Source: AP-15 sp963833745
GTDB lineage: Bacteria; Pseudomonadota; Alphaproteobacteria; ATCC43930; CGMCC-115725
Reading direction: 5' to 3'
DNA length: 64,000 bases
NCBI GenBank assembly: GCA_963833745.1
Contig: CAWHZD010000006.1
Coordinates: 992,001 to 1,056,000, forward strand
Under the pieces are notes generated by a model, which was not told the origin of the DNA, made no database searches, and saw nothing but the letters and a program-made list of their open reading frames with translations. Positions within the stretch are counted from its first letter, which is position 1. Every line of letters starts with the position of its first letter. This document shows positions 46,265 through 55,080 of this stretch, piece after piece. The position numbers and the translations under genes are program-made.

Positions 46265-47374
46265 GTGAACGGCTTGCTTGAGAGCGGGACGACAAACGCT
46301 CCCGCCGTGGCGCAGCGGCTCACTGCGGCGCGCGATCGCTTTTGGGGGCGGCCGATTTCGCCGCTGACGCGCCGCCGGCTCGACGCTTTTCGCGCCAATC
46401 GCCGCGGCTTTTGGTCGCTGTGGATTTTCCTGGCGCTCTTTACGGCGTCGCTGTTCGCCGAATTCATCGCCAACGACCGCCCGCTCGTCGTCCATTTCGA
46501 CGGCGGCTGGTATTTCCCGGTGTTCGTCGATTATCCCGAAACCGCGTTCGGCGGCATTTTCCCGACCGCCGCCGATTATCGCGATCCGGAAGTGCAAAAG
46601 CTGATCGCGGCCAAGGGGTGGATGGCCTGGCCGCCGATCCCGTTCAGCTACAACACGATCAACTACAATCTGCCGAGCCCGGCCCCGTCGCCGCCGTCCG
46701 GGGTAAACTGGCTCGGCACCGACGACCAGGGCCGCGACGTGACGGCGCGGCTGATCTACGGCTTTCGCATCTCGGTGCTGTTTGGCTTGACCCTGACCGC
46801 GGCATCCTCGGTGATCGGCGTCGCCGCCGGCGCCGTCCAAGGCTATTTCGGCGGCGTCATCGATCTGGGTTTTCAACGCTTTATCGAGATCTGGTCGGGC
46901 TTGCCGATGCTCTATCTGCTGATCATCATGGCGAGCTTTGTCGAGCCCAATTTCTGGTGGCTCCTCGGCCTGATGCTGTTGTTTTCATGGATGGGCCTCG
47001 TCGACGTGGTACGCGCCGAGTTTCTGCGAGCCCGGAATTTCGATTATGTGCGGGCGGCACGCGCCCTCGGCGTCCCCGACCGCGTCATCATCCTGCGCCA
47101 TGTCCTGCCGAACGCGACGGTGGCGACGATCACCTTTCTTCCGTTCATCCTGAACGGCTCGATCACAATGCTGACCGCGCTCGATTTTCTCGGCTTCGGC
47201 CTGCCCCCGGGCTCGGCCTCGCTCGGTGAGCTGCTGGCCCAGGGCAAGGCCAACCTGCAGGCGCCGTGGCTCGGGCTCACCGCCTTTTTCTTGCTGGCAT
47301 CGATGCTGAGCCTGTTGATCTTTGTCGGCGAGGCGGTGCGCGACGCGTTCGACCCGCGCAAGGTGACTTTGTGA
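46265..47374 (+). CDS. yejE: Peptide ABC transporter permease, YejE type
   Basis: Inner-membrane permease of the microcin C/oligopeptide importer YejABEF. The typical YejE opening (LDAFRANRRGFWSLWIFLALF) is followed by a periplasmic loop (YPETAFGGIFPTAADYRD), then GVNWLGTDDQGRDVTARLIYGFRIS and the permease core with RAARALGVPDRVIILRHVLPNA, the EAA loop that contacts the ATPase. The GTG at 46265 (369 residues) is chosen because the open frame upstream is repeat-derived sequence. It overlaps yejF by GTGA. The partner genes yejA and yejB are not next to it. Confidence 0.88.
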   Translation: MNGLLESGTTNAPAVAQRLTAARDRFWGRPISPLTRRRLDAFRANRRGFWSLWIFLALFTASLFAEFIANDRPLVVHFDGGWYFPVFVDYPETAFGGIFPTAADYRDPEVQKLIAAKGWMAWPPIPFSYNTINYNLPSPAPSPPSGVNWLGTDDQGRDVTARLIYGFRISVLFGLTLTAASSVIGVAAGAVQGYFGGVIDLGFQRFIEIWSGLPMLYLLIIMASFVEPNFWWLLGLMLLFSWMGLVDVVRAEFLRARNFDYVRAARALGVPDRVIILRHVLPNATVATITFLPFILNGSITMLTALDFLGFGLPPGSASLGELLAQGKANLQAPWLGLTAFFLLASMLSLLIFVGEAVRDAFDPRKVTL

Positions 47375-49008
47375 GCGAGGCGCTGAGCCCGGCGCCGCTG
47401 CTCGACATCCGCGATCTCGCCGTCACCTTCGCCGGCCGCGGCGGGGCGCCCCCGGTCGAAGCCGTCAAAGGGGTGTCGTTCTCGCTCGACCGCGGCGAGA
47501 CCTTGGCCCTGGTCGGCGAAAGCGGGTCAGGCAAGAGCGTCACCGCGCTCTCGATCCTGCAGCTGCTGCCCTACCCGCTCGCCGTGCATGGTGCGGGCAG
47601 CAGCATCCGCTTTGCCGGCGAGGAATTGATCGGCGCCCCGCCCGACGCGCTGCGCCAGGTCCGCGGCGACCGCATCGCGATGGTCTTTCAGGAGCCGATG
47701 ACCTCGCTCAACCCGTTGCACACGATCGAGCGGCAGATCGGCGAGGTCCTGCTGGTCCATCGCCGGATGGCGCCGCGGGCGGCGCTCCAGCGCACCCTCG
47801 AATTGCTGCGGATGGTGCAGCTCCCCGACGCCGAAAGCCGGCTCGGCGCCTATCCGCACCAGCTCTCGGGCGGGCAGCGCCAGCGGGTGATGATCGCGAT
47901 GGCGATCGCCAACGAGCCCGACATCCTGGTCGCCGACGAGCCGACGACGGCGCTCGACGTGACGATCCAGGCGAACATCCTGGCCTTGCTGCGCGCTCTG
48001 CGCGACCGGCTCGGCATGGCGCTCCTACTGATCACCCACGATTTGACGATCGTGCGCAAGATGGCCGAGCGGGTCTGCGTGATGACCCAAGGCGAAATCG
48101 TCGAAGCGGGCCCGGCCGAGGCGGTCTTCGACCGGCCGCGCCATCCCTACACCCGGCGCCTGCTGGCGGCCGAGCCCAAGGGCCGCGCCGCCCCCGCCGA
48201 CCCTGCCGCGCCGCTGCTGGTCGAGACTGCGGAAACCCGAGTGTGGTTTCCGATCCGCGCCGGTCTGCTGCGCCGCGTGCGGGGCAACGTCAAGGCGGTC
48301 GACGGCGTCTCGCTTCAGCTGCGGGCCGGCGCCACGCTCGGTGTCGTCGGCGAGAGCGGCTCGGGCAAGACGACATTGGGGCTGGCGTTGTTGCGGCTGA
48401 TCGGGTCGCAGGGGCGCATCCGCTTTGCCGGGCAGGACATCACCGCGTTGCCCCAGCGGCGGCTGCGGCCGCTGCGGCGCGAGATGCAGATCGTCTTTCA
48501 GGACCCGTATTCGAGCCTGTCGCCGCGCCTGTCGGTCGCGCAGATCGTCGAAGAGGGGCTCAAGGTCCACAATCTCGCCGCGGACGCCGCCGAACGGCGC
48601 GAGCTGATCGAGGCCGCACTCGCCGAAGTCGGTCTCGATCCGCAGATCGCTGACCGTTTTCCGCATGAATTTTCCGGCGGCCAGCGCCAGCGCGTCGCAA
48701 TCGCCCGCGCCTTGGTGCTGAAGCCGCGTCTGGTTGTTCTCGACGAACCGACTTCGGCCTTGGACATGTCGGTGCAGGCGCAGATCGTCGAGCTGCTGCG
48801 CGAATTGCAGATCCGCCGCGGTCTCGCCTATCTGTTCATCAGCCACGATTTGCGCGTGGTACGCGCCCTCGCCCACGACATCCTGGTCATGAAGGACGGC
48901 CGGATTGTCGAATCCGGCCCGACCGAGCGCATCATGACCGCACCCGAACACCCCTACACCCGCGCCCTGATGGCCGCCGCCTTCGACCTCGCCCCAGCAC
49001 CCGGCTGA
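47371..49008 (+). CDS. yejF: Peptide ABC transporter ATPase, YejF type (two ATPase domains)
   Basis: 545 residues carrying two complete ABC ATPase domains. First: LVGESGSGKSVTAL (Walker A), LSGGQRQRVMIA (signature), ILVADEPTTALD (Walker B). Second: VVGESGSGKTTLGL, FSGGQRQRVAIARAL, LVVLDEPTSALD. Oligopeptide-type C-terminal extensions (HPYTRRLLAAEP and HPYTRALMAAAF) follow each. It powers the YejE/YejB permease. GTG start overlaps the yejE stop. Confidence 0.95.
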   Translation: MSEALSPAPLLDIRDLAVTFAGRGGAPPVEAVKGVSFSLDRGETLALVGESGSGKSVTALSILQLLPYPLAVHGAGSSIRFAGEELIGAPPDALRQVRGDRIAMVFQEPMTSLNPLHTIERQIGEVLLVHRRMAPRAALQRTLELLRMVQLPDAESRLGAYPHQLSGGQRQRVMIAMAIANEPDILVADEPTTALDVTIQANILALLRALRDRLGMALLLITHDLTIVRKMAERVCVMTQGEIVEAGPAEAVFDRPRHPYTRRLLAAEPKGRAAPADPAAPLLVETAETRVWFPIRAGLLRRVRGNVKAVDGVSLQLRAGATLGVVGESGSGKTTLGLALLRLIGSQGRIRFAGQDITALPQRRLRPLRREMQIVFQDPYSSLSPRLSVAQIVEEGLKVHNLAADAAERRELIEAALAEVGLDPQIADRFPHEFSGGQRQRVAIARALVLKPRLVVLDEPTSALDMSVQAQIVELLRELQIRRGLAYLFISHDLRVVRALAHDILVMKDGRIVESGPTERIMTAPEHPYTRALMAAAFDLAPAPG

Positions 49009-49230
49009 CCCAGCATCGCGCCCCTACCCCTTCGCCCGCTTGACGCCGCCGACTTGCCCTCCGCGGTCGGCGGTGTCGCCCGATGCCGATTTGGTTGCTT
49101 TTCTGGTGCCCGTTGATCCTGATTTGATGTATAATTTTTACTAAATGTTCAATCGCATGTCGCTGCGATGCCATCGGCGGTCGGCGTGGCCGTGCCGAGC
49201 AAGAAGGTCGGCACCGAATTCGTCGCTGAG

Positions 49231-49246
49231 TGTGAACCAGATCACT
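49231..49246. promoter_or_regulatory. CRP-like operator upstream of the thioredoxin-fold gene
   Basis: TGTGA-ACCAGA-TCACT, the CRP/FNR-type TGTGA-N6-TCACA pattern with one mismatch, 46 nt upstream of the next ATG. A better copy lies at 49741-49762. Confidence 0.5.
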
Positions 49247-49292
49247 TTTCGGGGGCGCTCCGGCGAGTAAAATGCAAAGGGGAGGTGCAGCG

Positions 49293-49748
49293 ATGGCCTA
49301 TGATATCATCTTCGTTGAGAAGCAGGATGCGCCGGTTCGGAATGTGCTAAAGAGAGGTGTCGGAGAGAACGTCTTTCTCTCCAGCCTGCCAACGAATCCC
49401 AAGGTCTTCGCCTTTTTCTTCCCTGGCAGCTTAGACACAGGCGATCTCGAGAAGCGGCTCCGCTCACTGGGCGAAAGGACCGGTGACAACCTTTTCGTGA
49501 ATATGGCTTCCCTCGCCGACCCCGACTACGACCGGGCTCAAAAGCGCTTTCGAATCGGGGCACTGCCGACGGTCGTCGTCACCGCAATTAGCCCGCTGGC
49601 GGTCACTCCCGATTCCGGCTGTTCAGCGACAGTCGGGGAATTTGTTTGGGTACGCGCGGCGGATGGACATCACCACCGCCGCCCTCGGATAGCCTGCAGA
49701 CGTCTGACTTTTAATCACTCGAGAGCGAGCTTTTTTCTCCAAGTGTGA
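49293..49748 (+). CDS. Hypothetical protein, possible thioredoxin-like fold
   Basis: 151 residues, not recognised with confidence. Residues 35-95 (NPKVFAFFFPGSLDTGDLEKRL ... RFRIGALPTVVVTA) have a strand, helix and a cis-proline-like motif (LPTVVV) as in thioredoxin-fold proteins, but no CxxC is present. The last about 50 residues are Arg/His-rich and do not look like a natural domain, so a frameshift or 3' degeneration is possible. GGGGAGG about 8 nt before the ATG supports the start. The stop codon lies inside a CRP-like palindrome. Confidence 0.55.
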   Translation: MAYDIIFVEKQDAPVRNVLKRGVGENVFLSSLPTNPKVFAFFFPGSLDTGDLEKRLRSLGERTGDNLFVNMASLADPDYDRAQKRFRIGALPTVVVTAISPLAVTPDSGCSATVGEFVWVRAADGHHHRRPRIACRRLTFNHSRASFFLQV

Positions 49749-49762
49749 GCCAGCTCACACTT
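49741..49762. promoter_or_regulatory. CRP-like palindrome upstream of the cpdA-like gene
   Basis: AAGTGTGAGC-CA-GCTCACACTT: perfect 10-bp arms containing TGTGA-N6-TCACA, the core CRP recognition pattern. It lies 191 bp upstream of the cAMP-phosphodiesterase-like gene and overlaps the end of the preceding gene. A Rho-independent hairpin is less likely, since no T tract follows. Confidence 0.6.
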
Positions 49763-49953
49763 CTCAAAAATTCATTCGTGTTCTATCAACCGTGAGTGGA
49801 TCCGTTAAAACGTGGAGGCCGGCGGTAGAAAGTAAAGCCAACTGCATAAATTCCAGCGCACCACAGACAGTGGACGAGTCAACACTCGGTTACTACGTCG
49901 CTTTGCGTTTTGTCGGCCTAGAATGAGGCTGAGGGGAAGAAGGGGAGGAGCCA

Positions 49954-50757
49954 GTGATCGTCATCCAGCTGTCGGATCCACACATCCTAGCGCCGGGCGA
50001 GCTGCTATACCGCCGGTTCGATACCGCCGAATTCTTGGCGCGTGCGGTCGGCGAGATCAACCGGCTCGACCCGCTGCCCGATGTCGCGGTCGTCACTGGC
50101 GACCTCGTGGATCACGGCGAACCCCCCGAATACGAGCATCTGCGAGCGCTGCTGGCACCACTTGCGATGCCGGTCTTCGTCATTCCCGGCAATCACGACG
50201 CCCGCGAGCCGCTGCGCGCTGCCTTCGCCGCGGACGATTATCTGCCGGCTGACGGGTTTCTCCAGTATGCGATCGAGGACTATCCGGTCTGGCTCATCGC
50301 CCTCGACACGCTCATCCCGGGCGAGGCCGGCGGCCTATTATGCTCGGAGCGGCTCGCCTGGCTCGATCACACGCTCGCCTCAGCGGCGGCGCGACCGGTC
50401 CTGCTGATGATGCACCATCCACCCTTTGTGACGGGCATCGAGCGGATGGACCGAGACGGTCTACAAAACACCGAGGCGCTCGCCGCGGTCGTGGTCCGCT
50501 ATCCCCAGATTGAGCGCATCCTATGCGGCCATTTGCACCGCGCGATCGACCGCCGTTTTGCCGGCACGGTCGCCGGCACCGCCCCGAGCACGGCGGCGCA
50601 GCTTCGCCTTGACCTCACTGCTGAGGCGCCGCTGCGGTTCATGCACGAACCGCCCGGCTATCAGCTCCATGTGTGGCGCGAGGACAGCGGGCTCGTCACC
50701 CACACGGCGGTGTTCGGCGAGTGGCCGGACCCCCATCCGTTACGCGCGGCGTCATAG
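49954..50757 (+). CDS. Metallophosphoesterase, 3',5'-cyclic-AMP phosphodiesterase (CpdA) type
   Basis: 267-residue calcineurin-like phosphoesterase. All metal motifs are visible: SDPHI (D-x-H), VVTGDLVDHG, IPGNHDAR, LLMMHHPPF, and CGHLHRA. This spacing is that of class III cAMP phosphodiesterases (CpdA/Icc), which use two divalent metals. The GTG start has GGGGAGGAG upstream. A CRP-like palindrome lies 5' of it, which fits a role in cAMP turnover. Confidence 0.9.
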   Translation: MIVIQLSDPHILAPGELLYRRFDTAEFLARAVGEINRLDPLPDVAVVTGDLVDHGEPPEYEHLRALLAPLAMPVFVIPGNHDAREPLRAAFAADDYLPADGFLQYAIEDYPVWLIALDTLIPGEAGGLLCSERLAWLDHTLASAAARPVLLMMHHPPFVTGIERMDRDGLQNTEALAAVVVRYPQIERILCGHLHRAIDRRFAGTVAGTAPSTAAQLRLDLTAEAPLRFMHEPPGYQLHVWREDSGLVTHTAVFGEWPDPHPLRAAS

Positions 50758-50822
50758 CCGCGCGAGCCAGATCGTGATGGGGACGGACTTCCCGAAGCCG
50801 ACGCCCAGGAACTCGGCCAGGC

Positions 50823-50960
50823 CTGCTCCAGCAGATCCCGGCTAAGCGCTTCGGCAAGCCGGAGGAAGTCGCCGCAGCGGCGGCATTCCTCGCGTCCGAC
50901 GACGCCTCCTACATCACAGGCGTCGAGCTCGCCGTCGACGGCGGCCGCACTCAGCTCTAA
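50823..50960 (+). pseudogene. C-terminal fragment of a short-chain dehydrogenase (SDR)
   Basis: 46 codons ending in TAA whose translation carries the classic C-terminal SDR block: IPAKRFGKPEEVAAAAAFLA, then DDASYITGVELAVDGG. The rest of the gene, including the YxxxK active site, is missing upstream. It marks the left border of the transposon-rich region. Confidence 0.75.
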
Positions 50961-51157
50961 CCCGCGTCATTACGGCACAGCATTCGATGCGCCGCCGGGA
51001 TCGCCCCACCTGCCGGCACTGTCTCTGAGGTAGCGCTTCTCACCTCGAAGGTCCGGTGGGTTGGAATTTGCCGAGCGGTTTCTCATCTGACAGAATCGAT
51101 GGCTTCCCAGATGTGGGCGAAGTAGGAGAGAATGCCCTACATCTTGGGGGATGGGGG

Positions 51158-52097
51158 ATGACGCGACCGTATTCGGTGGATCTTCGCGAACGGGTCGTTG
51201 GCCAGATCGAAACTGGCGACAGCGTGCGCCGGGTAGCCGCGATGTTCGCGGTCAGCCCGAGTTTTGTGGTGAAGCTGGCGCAGGCGTGGCGGCGTCGCGG
51301 GGCAGTGGCGGCGCTGCCGCAGGGCGGCGATCGGCGCTCGCTGGCCATCGAGCGGCATCGCGACTGGCTGTTGCAACTGGTCGCCGAGACGCCGGACCTG
51401 ACCCTCGAGGAGATCCGGGCGCGGCTTACTGAGCGCGGGTTGCCGGCGGCGGTGTCGACGATCTGGCGGTTCTTCGACCGGCACGGCATCAGTTTTAAAA
51501 AAAACTGCGCACGCGGCCGAGCAGGCGCGCCCGGACGTCGCCGCCGCACGGCAGCAGTGGCGGCAGAACCAAGGCGGGCTTGATCCCGCCCGGCTCGTCT
51601 TCATCGACGAGACCGGGACCACCACCAACATGGCCAGAAGGCGCGGTCGCGAGCACCGCGGGGCCCGCCTGGTCGCCGCGATCCCGCACGGCCATTGGAA
51701 GATCACCACCTTTGTCGCCGGGCTGCGGCAAGACGGCCTGAGCGCCCCGTTTGTCATCGATCGACCGATGAACGGCGCCATCTTCCAGGCCTATGTCGAG
51801 CAGTGCCTGACACCGACCCTCGCGCCCGGCGACATCGTCGTGATGGATAATTTGCCGGCCCACAAGGTCCAGGGCGTGCGCCGGGCGATCCGCGCCGCCG
51901 GCGCCGAGCTGCTCTATCTGCCGCCCTATTCGCCCGACCTCAACCCGATCGAACTGCTCTTTGCCAAGCTCAAGGCGCTGTTGCGCAAAGCCGCCGAACG
52001 CTCGATCCCGGCGCTGTGGACCCGAATCGGCGATTTGCTCGACCAGTTCTCGGCCGCCGAATGCCGCCATTACCTCGCCCATGCCGGCTACGTCTGA
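51158..52097 (+). CDS. IS630-family transposase, two frames joined at an A8 run
   Basis: DDE transposase of about 312 residues if the frames are joined. The first frame has the HTH half (YSVDLRERVVGQIETGDSV, LTLEEIRARL) and ends at a TTTTAAAAAAAAC run at 51493-51505. The next frame continues with LVFIDETGTTTNM (first D), VVMDNLPAHK (second D), and YSPDLNPIELLFAKLK (E). Programmed frameshifting at A-runs is known in IS630 elements, but this one needs a +1 (or -2) shift, so an indel in the homopolymer is an alternative. Confidence 0.85.
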
Positions 52098-52112
52098 TCG
52101 GAAAATGCTCTA
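51158..52112 (+). mobile_element. IS630-family insertion sequence (ends not fully resolved)
   Basis: Core of an IS630-type element. The right side after the transposase stop reads TCGGAAAATGCTCTAG, which looks like a terminal inverted repeat ending at TA, the usual IS630 target. I could not find the matching left repeat, so the left boundary is set at the transposase start. It directly abuts the truncated 5' end of the first RIT recombinase gene, suggesting that it inserted there or caused a deletion. Confidence 0.65.
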
Positions 52113-53144
52113 GTGCTACGCGCAGATTGGCACGGCGATCGGCGCCAGTATGCCATCTTTATCGTCAGGCGTTTCGTCGGTTATCTCACGACGCTCGGCC
52201 TGGCGAAACCGCCGGTGCCGCCAACGACAAGGGAGCTTGCTCGAGCCGCGTTGCGGCGTGACTACGAGGATTATCTCCGTCGCCAGCGGGGCCTCACCGA
52301 GCAAACGATCGGCCACTGCTGGCGTTTTGCCGCTCGGTTCCTCGACTTCCGCTTCGGCGAAAACGAGGTCGAGCTCGGCGCGATCACGGCCGGCGACATC
52401 ATTGCCTTCCTCCAGCGGCTGACCACCCGCAAGCCGCCATTCCGCGATAAAACGGCACCGACGCACCTGCGCAACTTCTTCCGCCACCTATTCAAGAGCG
52501 GCCTGACGAGAAGCAATCTTGCGCTCTGCATTCCGAGCGTCGCGCAGCATTACGATGCTCGGCTACCTCGCCATTTGACGCCGGAGCAGGTGGAAACCGT
52601 GTTGGCGGCAGTCCGCGCCGATGCGCGGTTAGGCCGCCGCAACTATGCGATGATCATCCTCCTTGCGCGCCTCGGCCTGCGCGCGCCGGAAGTGGTCGTC
52701 ATCCAACTCGGCGATATCGACTGGCGCGCCGGCGAACTTGTCGTGCGTGGCAAAGGTCAGAACCACGATCGCGTGCCGATCCCGCCCGATGTCGGCGAAG
52801 CACTGGCTGACTACATCCGGCGGGATCGTGTCTCGACATCGCGGGCGCTGTTCGTCTGCGTCCGGGCGCCGCACGGCCCTTTCAAGGACGGGACGGTCCT
52901 CAACACCATCCTGAAGGACGCGTTCACCCGAACCGGCGTCAGGCCGCCTTGCCGGTATGTGGGATCCCATGTCCTGCGCCATAGCTTGGCGACCAATCTG
53001 GTCCGCCAAGGTGCGTCGCTCCCCGAGGTGAGCGACATGCTCCGTCACCGGTCACGCGCCTCTACGTTGATCTACGCCAAGCTCGACATCGAGGGGTTGC
53101 GCTCGATCGCGCAGCCCTGGCCCTTCGTGGAGGGTGCACAATGA
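52113..53144 (+). CDS. RIT tyrosine recombinase 1 (RitA-like), N-terminally truncated
   Basis: Tyrosine recombinase of 343 residues as read. The core-binding part begins abruptly (YAIFIVRRFVGYL), without the about 60 residues usual before it. The catalytic residues are present: LGLRAPEVVVIQ (Arg), GKGQNHDRVPIP (Lys strand), HVLRHSLATNL (HxxR), LRHRSRASTLIYAKLD (His and nucleophilic Tyr). The IS630 end lies just upstream, so the original start is probably lost. It overlaps the next gene by 4 nt. Confidence 0.88.
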   Translation: MLRADWHGDRRQYAIFIVRRFVGYLTTLGLAKPPVPPTTRELARAALRRDYEDYLRRQRGLTEQTIGHCWRFAARFLDFRFGENEVELGAITAGDIIAFLQRLTTRKPPFRDKTAPTHLRNFFRHLFKSGLTRSNLALCIPSVAQHYDARLPRHLTPEQVETVLAAVRADARLGRRNYAMIILLARLGLRAPEVVVIQLGDIDWRAGELVVRGKGQNHDRVPIPPDVGEALADYIRRDRVSTSRALFVCVRAPHGPFKDGTVLNTILKDAFTRTGVRPPCRYVGSHVLRHSLATNLVRQGASLPEVSDMLRHRSRASTLIYAKLDIEGLRSIAQPWPFVEGAQ

Positions 53145-54088
53145 GCTGCATTCGACAGGAGCTCGATCGCTATCTGACCATCCGCCGGAGCTTGGGCTAC
53201 GACCTCGGGACGACGGCGAGGCTGCTGCGGCGCTTCGTGGCCTTCGCCGAGGCGCAAGGCGCCCAGCATGTCAATACCGGCCTGTTCCTGAAGTGGCAGG
53301 CCAGCTTTGGCCAAGCGAGCCAACAGACCTGGGCAGCGCGCCTCGGCATGGTTCGGCTGTTCGCGCAATGGCTGCACGGCCTCGATCCGACACACGAGGT
53401 GCCGGCTCGCGGGCTGATCCCGCATCGGGCCCAGCGCTCGCGCCCGTATATCTACAGCGTTGAAGAGATCGCCAACATCGTCGCCACCGCGGCCGAGCTT
53501 CCCTCGGTCTATGGGCTCCGCGGGCTCACCTGCTCGAATCTGCTCGGCCTCCTCGCGACCACAGGCCTCAGGATCAGTGAAGCACTCGCACTCGACGCAG
53601 GCGATGTTGATCTCGAGATCGGCGTGCTGACGATACGGCGCGGCAAGCGGGGCAAGGCCCGGCTGGTGCCGATCGACAGCAGCGTGGCGCAGCGCCTGAG
53701 AAACTACGCGGACGAACGCGACCGGCTTCTCGGCTTCTCGCCACAACCCTTCTTTGTCGGTGATCGGGGCGCCCGTATCGGCGACTGCGGCGCTCGCTAT
53801 AACTTTGCGCTCGTCTGCCAACGCCTCGGATTGCGGTCTCCGCAGCGGTTCTACCGGCATGGCCGCGGCCCGCGCATCCATGATCTGCGCCACAGCTTCG
53901 CCGCGCGGACCATCATCGGCTGGTACCGCGCAGGCCAGGACCCGGCGCGCGAGATGATCAAGCTGACGACCTATCTCGGCCATACCAAGCCCGAGAACAC
54001 CTATTGGTACATCGAAGCAGTCCCGGAATTGCTCGAGCTGGCCGCTCAGCGGATTACCGGCTCTTCGGACGTGGAGGCGTGCCGATGA
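53141..54088 (+). CDS. RIT tyrosine recombinase 2 (RitB-like)
   Basis: 315 residues. SAM-like N-terminal domain (RYLTIRRSLGYDLGTTARLLRRFVAF), then the catalytic domain with TGLRISEALAL (Arg), RRGKRGKARLVPID (Lys), HDLRHSFAARTI (HxxR), and LGHTKPENTYWYIEA (His, Tyr). Complete by length. The ATG overlaps the stop of recombinase 1 as ATGA. Confidence 0.92.
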   Translation: MSCIRQELDRYLTIRRSLGYDLGTTARLLRRFVAFAEAQGAQHVNTGLFLKWQASFGQASQQTWAARLGMVRLFAQWLHGLDPTHEVPARGLIPHRAQRSRPYIYSVEEIANIVATAAELPSVYGLRGLTCSNLLGLLATTGLRISEALALDAGDVDLEIGVLTIRRGKRGKARLVPIDSSVAQRLRNYADERDRLLGFSPQPFFVGDRGARIGDCGARYNFALVCQRLGLRSPQRFYRHGRGPRIHDLRHSFAARTIIGWYRAGQDPAREMIKLTTYLGHTKPENTYWYIEAVPELLELAAQRITGSSDVEACR

Positions 54089-55080
54089 CAGCCTCAACTT
54101 TCCCGGCGCTGCTCCAGCGTTTCTTCACCGATCGCCTGTGTACGCAAATGGAGGCGAGCGCGAATACGATCGCCGGATATCGCGACACCTTCCGGCTGCT
54201 CCTGCGCTTCGCAAGCGAGCAATGCCGGAAGGCGCCCACCCGACTGCGGGTCGAGGACATCGACGCCGAGCTGATCGGGGACTTCCTCTTGCACGTCGAG
54301 ATAGCTCGGCGAAACGGCGCGCGCAGCCGGAACACGCGGCTGGCCGCTATCCGGTCCTTCTTCCGCTACGTCGCGATGAACGAGCCCGCCTACCTGCTGC
54401 ACTGTCAACGGATCCTGACGATGCCCGGTAAGCGCTATGTCAAGCGAACGGTGACCTTCCTTGATCGGGAAGAGATTGCAGCGCTGCTTGCCGGCCCTGA
54501 CCGGTCGACATGGGTCGGGCGCCGCGATCACGCGATTCTGCTGATTGCGTTGCAGACAGGGTTGCGGGCATCCGAACTGATCAACTTACGATGTAAAGAC
54601 GTAGTGCTGGGTACCGGCGCTCACATCCGATGCGACGGCAAGGGCCGGAAGGAACGGTGCACACCGCTCCGACGCGACACGGTCAACTTGCTGGAGCAAT
54701 GGCTGAGAGAACGCCGCGGCGGCGATGATTATCCGCTGTTCCCGTCGACGCGTGGCGATCGGCTAAGCCGCGATGCGCTGGAGCACATCGTCCGCAAGCA
54801 CGCACAAATCGCGTCGGCATCATGCCCGTCGCTCAGGACCAAGCGTGTCAGCCCGCACATCCTCAGACACAGCACGGCGATGGAGCTATTGCAGCATGGC
54901 GTCGATCAGACGGTAATCGCTCTCTGGCTTGGCCACGAATCCGTCGAGACGACGCAGATCTATATTCACGCCGACCTGCGAATGAAGGAAAAAGCCCTGG
55001 CTCGGGTAGCTACGCCAGAGACAAGGCCCGGCCGATATCGCCCCGACGACAAGTTGCTCGCCTTCCTCGAAGCGCTCTGA
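54085..55080 (+). CDS. RIT tyrosine recombinase 3 (RitC-like)
   Basis: 331 residues. N-terminal core-binding domain (FPALLQRFFTDRLCTQMEASANTIAGYRDTF) and catalytic domain with QTGLRASELINLR, GKGRKERCTPL, HILRHSTAMELLQHGVD and WLGHESVETTQIYIHAD, giving the full R-K-HxxR-H-Y set. The ATG overlaps the stop of recombinase 2 (ATGA). All three proteins are thought to act together in moving the element. Confidence 0.93.
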   Translation: MTASTFPALLQRFFTDRLCTQMEASANTIAGYRDTFRLLLRFASEQCRKAPTRLRVEDIDAELIGDFLLHVEIARRNGARSRNTRLAAIRSFFRYVAMNEPAYLLHCQRILTMPGKRYVKRTVTFLDREEIAALLAGPDRSTWVGRRDHAILLIALQTGLRASELINLRCKDVVLGTGAHIRCDGKGRKERCTPLRRDTVNLLEQWLRERRGGDDYPLFPSTRGDRLSRDALEHIVRKHAQIASASCPSLRTKRVSPHILRHSTAMELLQHGVDQTVIALWLGHESVETTQIYIHADLRMKEKALARVATPETRPGRYRPDDKLLAFLEAL

